From assembly GCF_002001005.1 (NCBI RefSeq), contig NZ_MUNX01000055.1, positions 1-39,077 of the forward strand: 39,077 nucleotides of DNA, written 5' to 3'. Shown piece after piece: positions 33,522 through 39,077 of the stretch. A program made the translations under genes and the position numbers. Source of the DNA: Flavobacterium sp. A45. GTDB taxonomy: Bacteria > Bacteroidota > Bacteroidia > Flavobacteriales > Flavobacteriaceae. The notes under the pieces are model-generated. The model was not told where the DNA came from and did not search any database. It worked only from the letters and a program-made list of their open reading frames with translations. The first letter of the stretch is position 1, and the number at the start of each line of letters is the position of its first letter.

Positions 33522-34985
33522 TTATTTTAACAGTTGATCTAAAATCTCTTTTACATTTTTCATGTCATCAAAATCATGACGTACCCCTTTGATTTCCTGA
33601 TAGGTTTCGTGCCCTTTACCAGCAATCAATATAATATCATTTGGCTGTGCCAATTGACAAGCTGTTTTAATCGCTTGCAATCTATCTGTAATCGATAAGA
33701 CTTTTTTATAATTTTGAGCTTGAATCCCTTTTTCCATTTCTTGAATAATGGCTTCCGGCTCTTCGTTTCTAGGATTATCGGAAGTCAAAATTACTTTATC
33801 ACTCAATTCTGTAGCGATATTAGCCATAACAGGTCGTTTTGCAGTATCTCTATTTCCACCGCAACCCACAACTGTTATTAATTGTTCATTATTGGTTCGC
33901 ACATCGTTAATGGTATTCAAAACATTTTCGAGCGCATCTGGCGTATGCGCATAATCTACTATAGCCGTTATATTCGTATTGGAAACAATATATTGGAATC
34001 TTCCTGATACACTTTCTAATTCTGACATCAATCGAAGAACTTCCAAACTATCCAATCCTAATTCCACAGCCGTTCCATATATCGCTAAAAGATTGTATGC
34101 ATTGAAAGTCCCAATTAATTTCACCCAAACTTCATTACCATTTATTTTCAACAGCAATCCGGACAATTGATTTTCCAAAATTTGAGCTTTGTAATCAGAA
34201 TACGTTTTTAAAGCGTAAGAAAGCTTTTTGGCAGCTGTATTTTGAAGCATTACTTGCCCATTTTTATCATCAATATTTGTTAGAGCAAAAGCACCGCTTG
34301 GCAAATGATCAAAAAAAGATTTCTTAACATCTCTATATTCTGCAAAAGTTGGGTGATAATCTAAATGGTCATGAGACAAATTAGTGAATATTCCTCCTTT
34401 AAAATGTAACGCTTCAGTACGTTTTTGATGAATACCATGAGAGCTTACTTCCATAAAACAATATTCAACCTCTGCCTCTATCATTTCATTAAGAAAATAA
34501 TTGATCGTAATAGAATCAGGTGTTGTATGAGTAGCTTTATATTCAATATCGTCTACCAAAATTTTCACTGTTGAAAGCAAACCCACTTTGAAACCCGCTT
34601 TTTTGAATAATTGATACAACAATGAAGCTATGGTTGTTTTACCATTCGTCCCTGTAATACCAACTAATTTCAATTTTTGAGATGGATTATCAAAATAATT
34701 GGCTGCCATAAAAGCCAAAGCTGCATTAGTGTCTTTCACACATACATAAGTTACTCCATTTATCAGATTTTCAGGAAGCGTGTCACAGATAACCGCTGTT
34801 GCTCCAAGACTGATTGCTTTTTCAATAAAATCATGACCATCCGAAATAGTACCGCGAATCGCAATAAAAGCATCATTCTTTTCGACTTTTCTAGAATCAA
34901 AATTCAATTGATTTATAGCAATTTCAGTAGAACCCGTTACAGATTCTATCGCCACTTTATATAATATGTCTTTAAGTATCCTCAT
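33522..34985 (-). CDS. murE: UDP-MurNAc-tripeptide synthetase (meso-DAP adding)
   Basis: Adds the third stem residue to UDP-MurNAc-L-Ala-D-Glu. The 487-residue protein has the ATP loop GTNGKTT (112-118) and the TTPDS and SSHG motifs of the acceptor site. The DNPR motif (TSDNPRNEEP) selects meso-diaminopimelate rather than lysine, as expected for Gram-negative Bacteroidota. The ATG overlaps the ftsI stop by 4 bp. Confidence 0.96.
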   Translation of the reverse strand: MRILKDILYKVAIESVTGSTEIAINQLNFDSRKVEKNDAFIAIRGTISDGHDFIEKAISLGATAVICDTLPENLINGVTYVCVKDTNAALAFMAANYFDNPSQKLKLVGITGTNGKTTIASLLYQLFKKAGFKVGLLSTVKILVDDIEYKATHTTPDSITINYFLNEMIEAEVEYCFMEVSSHGIHQKRTEALHFKGGIFTNLSHDHLDYHPTFAEYRDVKKSFFDHLPSGAFALTNIDDKNGQVMLQNTAAKKLSYALKTYSDYKAQILENQLSGLLLKINGNEVWVKLIGTFNAYNLLAIYGTAVELGLDSLEVLRLMSELESVSGRFQYIVSNTNITAIVDYAHTPDALENVLNTINDVRTNNEQLITVVGCGGNRDTAKRPVMANIATELSDKVILTSDNPRNEEPEAIIQEMEKGIQAQNYKKVLSITDRLQAIKTACQLAQPNDIILIAGKGHETYQEIKGVRHDFDDMKNVKEILDQLLK

Positions 34986-36985
34986 GATAATTCCAATAGA
35001 ATTGATGATTTTTTCACAATACTCTGCCCAGCCTGAATGGATTGTTTCTTTACTTTCCCCACCCCAACAGCTTTAACCTTAAACCCTAGATTTTCCAACA
35101 ATGCAACTGCATCCATTCCAGCCATTCCTTTAACATTTGGAACAGAATTTTGCTTTTTTTGCGTTTTTACATAATAGTTATTATAACTACTCTCTTGTTT
35201 CGGATCAGGTCTGTCCAATTTTTTAATCACGTTGGTAGAAGGTGTATCTGTAAATATTTTTTGAGCAATCCTTTTAAAAACTGGCCCAGCAACATCGGCT
35301 CCGTAATAATTATTATTGGCAGTATTCGGTTTATGAACCACTACAATACAAGAATACTTAGGATTATCCGCTGGGAAATAACCCACAAATGAAGAAGCAT
35401 AGTGTTTGTCCATTCCTCCATTCTTGGCATAGTTCATTTGTGCTGTTCCAGTTTTGCCCGCCATAGAAAAATCTTTAGAATACAATTTTGCCCCAGTCCC
35501 TCTTTTTACCACATTAGCCAAAACTGCCTTAACTTTTCGTAACGTTTCAGGAGAACAAATTCTCGGGTTCATTACTTCTGTATCGTATTTTTTTATGGTT
35601 TTGTTCCACGCTTTGATTTCAGAAACCAATTGTGGCTTCACCATCACCCCATTATTGGCAACAGCATTATAAAATGTTAGCGTTTGCAATGGAGTAACCG
35701 AAACCTCATATCCCATTGCCATCCATGGAAGTGAAATGTTAGACCAATGCTTATCACTCGGCTGCGGAATCTTTGGCCTTCCTTCTCCTTTAAAAGCCAA
35801 TCCTAACTTTTTGTTTAATCCATAAGAATTAATATGATTCACAAACTTCGTCGGATTGTTTTTGTAATTATTATAAACAGCCTGTGCCATTACCGTATTG
35901 GAAGAAACTTCAAAACCACGAGCTAACGAAATTTTGCCATAACCACCTTCATGAGAATCTCTCACTTTATGTCCTGAGTATGTAACTACACCGCCGTGAG
36001 TATCATAAACAGTACTCGTATCTGCCACTTTATCGTCCAATATTGCCATCAAATCAACCAATTTAAAAGTAGATCCTGGCTCATGAGATTCAGCGTAGGC
36101 ATAATTAGTCGTTTCGTAATAACTACCATCTGTTGCTCTTCCTAAATTTGAAATCGCTTTTACATGACCTGTCTTAGTTTCCATAACAACTACGCAACCA
36201 TGATCTGCTTCATACTCTTCCAATTGTTTTAATAAAGCATGGTGTGCAATATCTTGAATGTAAACATCGATTGTCGATATAACATCATAACCATCTTGAG
36301 GTTCCACCTCGTTTACATCACGAATTGGTTTCCACTGCCCTTTAGCAATTTTTTGTTTTAATATTTTACCGTCTTTTCCGTTAAGGTATTGACGATATGC
36401 CCACTCGATTCCTTTTCCATCAGAATATCCTTCAGGCATTTTTCTTTCATAACCTATACTGCGTTGGGCTATTAGTCCTATTGGATGCTCTCTAACTGTT
36501 TTTTGCTCAATTATAATTCCACCTTTATAAGCTCCCAAATTAAATAATGGAAATCCTTTGATTTTGATATATTCCGTGTAACTCAATCCTTGAGCAACTA
36601 AAAAATATCTGTTTTTGTGTACTCTCGCTCTCCTTAGCTCGTTTTGAATTGTACTACTGGATTTTTTAAGTAACATTCCCAATGAATCAGACAGTAATTT
36701 TACATTTTTTTCAAAAGCTTCTGTTTTCGGAGCTACAGCATCAAAACGGATTGCATAATTAGGAATTGAAGTTGCCAAAAGGCTTCCATCAGCTGAATAG
36801 ATATTCCCTTTATTGGCAGGAATAACAAAATTTTTTACCGTTCTTTCTTTGGCTAATTCTCTGTAATGATCTCCATCAACCCACTGAATATTAGTTAACT
36901 TAACAGCAATAGCAATTGCCATCAAAAAGATGAAAAATGCAACCAAGTAGGTTCTATAGGATATGTATTTATCTTCTACTGCCAT
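34982..36985 (-). CDS. ftsI: Septal transpeptidase FtsI (PBP) with PASTA domain
   Basis: Division-specific class B penicillin-binding protein of 667 residues that cross-links septal peptidoglycan. A membrane anchor is at about 10-32 and a dimerisation domain at about 50-230. The transpeptidase motifs are SxxK as STFK (Ser305), SSN (361-363) and KTGTAQ (from 511). A C-terminal PASTA domain covers about 610-667 (SVPNVKGMAGMDAVALLENL), as in the Gram-positive SpoVD/PBP2x group and in many Bacteroidota, but not in enteric FtsI. It overlaps ftsL by 10 bp and murE by 4 bp. Confidence 0.95.
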   Translation of the reverse strand: MAVEDKYISYRTYLVAFFIFLMAIAIAVKLTNIQWVDGDHYRELAKERTVKNFVIPANKGNIYSADGSLLATSIPNYAIRFDAVAPKTEAFEKNVKLLSDSLGMLLKKSSSTIQNELRRARVHKNRYFLVAQGLSYTEYIKIKGFPLFNLGAYKGGIIIEQKTVREHPIGLIAQRSIGYERKMPEGYSDGKGIEWAYRQYLNGKDGKILKQKIAKGQWKPIRDVNEVEPQDGYDVISTIDVYIQDIAHHALLKQLEEYEADHGCVVVMETKTGHVKAISNLGRATDGSYYETTNYAYAESHEPGSTFKLVDLMAILDDKVADTSTVYDTHGGVVTYSGHKVRDSHEGGYGKISLARGFEVSSNTVMAQAVYNNYKNNPTKFVNHINSYGLNKKLGLAFKGEGRPKIPQPSDKHWSNISLPWMAMGYEVSVTPLQTLTFYNAVANNGVMVKPQLVSEIKAWNKTIKKYDTEVMNPRICSPETLRKVKAVLANVVKRGTGAKLYSKDFSMAGKTGTAQMNYAKNGGMDKHYASSFVGYFPADNPKYSCIVVVHKPNTANNNYYGADVAGPVFKRIAQKIFTDTPSTNVIKKLDRPDPKQESSYNNYYVKTQKKQNSVPNVKGMAGMDAVALLENLGFKVKAVGVGKVKKQSIQAGQSIVKKSSILLELS

Positions 36986-37323
36986 ATTCTTTCTAAGAAA
37001 TTTTTCTCTTCAGGTTCTTTTACTTCTATTTTTACTGGAGGTACAGTTGACGGAAAAATTTGTTTTTCTTCCATTTTAGCCGAAACTGTAGATTCCATTT
37101 TAAGCTTCATCAGCTCTGAACGTCTGTCTACAAATTCAGAACGCAACTCTTTTACCTTATTGGTCAATTCAACAATCTTAAATACTTTTTGTTCGTAACG
37201 TTGCGTATTGGCAATCATTATTATAGCAAGTAAAATCACAAAAACGATAAAGCGCCAGTTTTTGACAGCGTTGTCATCGATTAGAAATTGTGCTTTTAAT
37301 ATGTTATAAATTCCGCCTTTCAT
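36976..37323 (-). CDS. ftsL: FtsL-like divisome protein
   Basis: A 115-residue bitopic membrane protein. One helix is at about 22-40 (WRFIVFVILLAIIMIAN), followed by a periplasmic coiled coil (about 46-85, KIVELTNKVKELRSEFVDRR) and a proline-rich tail. FtsL proteins are poorly conserved; the call rests on topology and on the place between rsmH and ftsI. It would pair with an FtsB-like partner and FtsQ and activate FtsW/FtsI. A four-copy heptamer repeat lies just before its ATG. Confidence 0.85.
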   Translation of the reverse strand: MKGGIYNILKAQFLIDDNAVKNWRFIVFVILLAIIMIANTQRYEQKVFKIVELTNKVKELRSEFVDRRSELMKLKMESTVSAKMEEKQIFPSTVPPVKIEVKEPEEKNFLERIWQ

Positions 37324-37329
37324 TAGTAA

Positions 37330-37357
37330 ATTATGAATTATGAATTATGAATTATGA
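37330..37357. repeat. Heptanucleotide tandem repeat upstream of ftsL
   Basis: ATTATGA is repeated four times without interruption (37330-37357, 28 bp). It ends 6 bp upstream of the ftsL start codon on the minus strand, so copy number changes would alter the spacing of the translation initiation region. Confidence 0.8.
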
Positions 37358-37427
37358 GTTACAAACTCTAGAATTCACACCTCTTTAAACTTTTAAACGA
37401 TTAAACCATTTTAAACAATTAAACTTT

Positions 37428-38339
37428 CTAACCTTTTTTCTCTGCAATTCTCAATTTGGCACTTCTGGCTCTATTATTCAACTTGATTTCGTCATTATCA
37501 GGAACTATTAACTTCCCTACCGTTTTAAAAGGAACCGAAAAATTCCCATAAAAATCTCGTTCTGGCTCCCCTTCGAACATTCCATTTTTTATGAATCTTT
37601 TCACTAATCTATCTTCTAATGAATGATAAGAAATTACGCTTAATCTTCCGCCTGGCTTTAAAATCTCAAGGGACTGCTCCAAAAACTCTTTCAAAACATC
37701 CATTTCTTGATTTACCTCTATACGAATCGCCTGATAGATTTGAGCTAATATTTTATTTCGAACTCTTTCGGGTAAATATTTTGCCAAGACTTCTTTCAAT
37801 TCATCAGTTGTTTTGATAGGTGCGTGCTCTCTAGCCTCGATAATTGTTCTTGCTAAAGCTGGTGCATTTTTCAATTCGCCATAATCCAGAAACACTCTCC
37901 TTAAGTTGGCATCATCATATTCATTGACTACCCGATAAGCATTCAAATCATTTTTCTGACTCATTCTCATGTCCAGTCCGGCATCAAAACGGGTAGAAAA
38001 ACCTCTTTCAGCTACATCAAACTGATGAGAAGAAACCCCTAAATCACCCAAAATACCATCTACTTCTTTCACGCCATAAAAACGCAAAAACCTTTTTATA
38101 AACCTAAAATTCTCGTTTATCAACGTAAATCTTTCGTCTGGTAAAGCATTTGCCAAAGCATCTTCATCTTGATCAAAGGCAAATAATTTTCCGTTTGGCC
38201 CTAATCTTCTCAATATTTCTTTTGAATGACCACCTCCGCCAAAGGTTACATCCACATATATTCCGTCTGGTTTTATATCCAAACCATCCACAGTAGGATG
38301 AAGCAATACTGGATTATGATATTCCATTGTCGTCGTCAT
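37428..38339 (-). CDS. rsmH: 16S rRNA (cytosine-N4)-methyltransferase RsmH
   Basis: SAM-dependent methyltransferase (formerly MraW) of 303 residues that modifies C1402 in the decoding centre of 16S rRNA. The SAM-binding loop is YVDVTFGGGGHSKEIL. Other family motifs are GILGDLGVSSHQFD, RGFSTRFDAGLDMRM, and near the end SYHSLEDRLVKRF and NNRARSAKLRIAEK. It starts inside the mraZ end (26-bp overlap; an alternative ATG four codons on gives 14 bp), which supports coupling. Confidence 0.96.
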   Translation of the reverse strand: MTTTMEYHNPVLLHPTVDGLDIKPDGIYVDVTFGGGGHSKEILRRLGPNGKLFAFDQDEDALANALPDERFTLINENFRFIKRFLRFYGVKEVDGILGDLGVSSHQFDVAERGFSTRFDAGLDMRMSQKNDLNAYRVVNEYDDANLRRVFLDYGELKNAPALARTIIEAREHAPIKTTDELKEVLAKYLPERVRNKILAQIYQAIRIEVNQEMDVLKEFLEQSLEILKPGGRLSVISYHSLEDRLVKRFIKNGMFEGEPERDFYGNFSVPFKTVGKLIVPDNDEIKLNNRARSAKLRIAEKKG

Positions 38340-38787
38340 TTAAATTACCCATTACTTCTTCGGCTAAATCTGCAAAATCAACATCGGCACCGTCAATCGA
38401 TTTCTCATACAAATCTTTATCCCAAATTTCTACAATATTAACTGCGGAAGAAAAAACCACATCTTTATCAATACTGGCAAAAACTACTAAATCTTTAGGA
38501 ACCAGCAATCTGCCTAATGCATCTATCTCTACCACCTTTACACCAGCGGTAAAACGGCGAATAAAGTCATTGTTTTTCTTTACAAATCGATTAAGTTTGT
38601 TGATTTTTTTCATCATCAAATCCCACTCTTCCATAGGATACAATTCCAGACAGGGCTGAAATACAGAACGCTTCAAAACAAAACCGTTTTGAAGCGAGGA
38701 AGCCAATTGCTTTTTTAAGGGAGCAGGCATTAAAACCCGTCCTTTTGCATCGACTTTACACTCATATGTTCCTATAATTGTGTCCAA
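38314..38787 (-). CDS. mraZ: Transcriptional regulator MraZ
   Basis: Ring-forming DNA-binding protein of the SpoVT-AbrB type that regulates the dcw cluster. Two swapped-hairpin domains are seen: GTYECKVDAKGRVLMPAPL near the start and EIDALGRLLVPKDLVVF in the second half. No ATG exists. The TTG at 38787 is preferred because it starts the protein as MDTIIGTYECKVDAKG, in line with the family; a GTG at 38835 would add 16 residues reaching into the operator repeats. That gives 157 residues. GTGGT repeats upstream suggest autoregulation. Confidence 0.9.
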   Translation of the reverse strand: MDTIIGTYECKVDAKGRVLMPAPLKKQLASSLQNGFVLKRSVFQPCLELYPMEEWDLMMKKINKLNRFVKKNNDFIRRFTAGVKVVEIDALGRLLVPKDLVVFASIDKDVVFSSAVNIVEIWDKDLYEKSIDGADVDFADLAEEVMGNLNDDDNGIS

Positions 38788-38811
38788 GTGAATTGTATTA
38801 ATTGTATAAAG

Positions 38812-38819
38812 CAAAAATA
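38812..38819 (-). promoter_or_regulatory. Candidate -7 element of the mraZ promoter
   Basis: Minus-strand TATTTTTG fits TAnnTTTG exactly and lies 25 bp before the TTG start. No clean TTTG is found at the -33 distance; the GTGGT repeats occupy that place. Confidence 0.4.
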
Positions 38820-38830
38820 TATAAAATTTT

Positions 38831-38876
38831 ACCACAATTTACCACTATCTACCACTTTGTTAATAAGTTTAACCAC
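38831..38876 (-). promoter_or_regulatory. Candidate MraZ operator (GTGGT direct repeats)
   Basis: On the minus strand GTGGT occurs at 38872-38876, 38851-38855, 38841-38845 and 38831-38835. The last three are spaced exactly 10 bp apart, and the first is 21 bp away, about two helical turns. MraZ in Escherichia coli binds TGGG-type direct repeats with 5-bp spacers, so sequence and period fit well. The sites sit between the -33 and -7 positions and upstream of them, where a bound ring would repress. Confidence 0.75.
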
Positions 38877-39077
38877 TTTTGACCAAAAAAGCTTAGTTTA
38901 TACACTATCAGAGCATTAGCTACAGAATCGATTATTTGTAAGAAAGTTTATAATTTAGCAAAAAGTATCCATTTTTGATTGATAAAACATATTCTTAAAA
39001 GCTTAAAAAAAACATCTCTTAATCGTTAAAAAAACAATAAAAAGAGACTCAAAAACATATTTCACACCGATAAGAAT

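Noticed and set aside
37330..37357. Possible CRISPR or other repeat-spacer array
   Set aside because: Units are 7 bp and contiguous with no spacers; no cas genes in the window.
38788..38835. A GTG start for MraZ 16 codons upstream
   Set aside because: The added residues (MVKFYIFLLYTINTIH) do not match MraZ and would be encoded across the -7 element and operator repeats.

Overview
The window looks like a chromosomal segment of a Flavobacterium-type member of the Bacteroidota (Flavobacteriaceae). The DNA is AT-rich and has few Shine-Dalgarno sequences. It carries an STN-type TonB-dependent receptor with DUF4249 lipoproteins, a short 287-residue primary sigma factor, a TPR histidine kinase paired with a LytTR regulator, and a division/cell-wall (dcw) cluster in the usual Bacteroidota order. 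No phage, transposase, integrase or CRISPR array was seen.

Layout, plus strand (1-14522): an outer-membrane uptake operon (TonB receptor, three tandem DUF4249 lipoproteins, and a protein with a macroglobulin-like and a plug-like region) ends at a clear terminator. Next is a 650-bp gene-free stretch full of inverted repeats. Then come an orphan 142-residue protein, a TPR histidine kinase/LytTR regulator pair, a dispersed repeat element that may be a structured RNA, a small membrane protein, rpoD, and rpe. A bidirectional terminator at about 14550 separates the two halves.

Layout, minus strand (14586-38787): a two-CBS protein is followed by an arsenic-resistance region of two units, each headed by an ArsR repressor. 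Unit 1 is arsR1, a DUF6428 gene, arsC and acr3 (inorganic arsenic). Unit 2 is arsR2, a thioredoxin-like gene, a rhodanese, an ArsP-type permease, a DinB gene, arsF and arsG (probably organic arsenicals). Two copies of the palindrome TTCGTA-N4-TACGAA mark the likely ArsR2 operators. A tRNA-Arg(TCG) and a yqeY-like gene follow.

The right-hand 16 kb is the dcw cluster, transcribed leftward: mraZ, rsmH, ftsL, ftsI, murE, mraY, murD, ftsW, murG, murC, ftsQ, ftsA, ftsZ. It supplies the Lipid II steps from MurC to MurG, apart from MurF, together with the divisome scaffold. Upstream of mraZ lie GTGGT repeats with a 10-bp period, the arrangement expected of MraZ operators.

The most distinctive items are the ArsR2 operators and the arsenic unit they appear to control, the MraZ repeat operator, the DUF4249 triplication with its barrel-less plug partner, a heptanucleotide tandem repeat just upstream of ftsL, and several dispersed intergenic repeat families.
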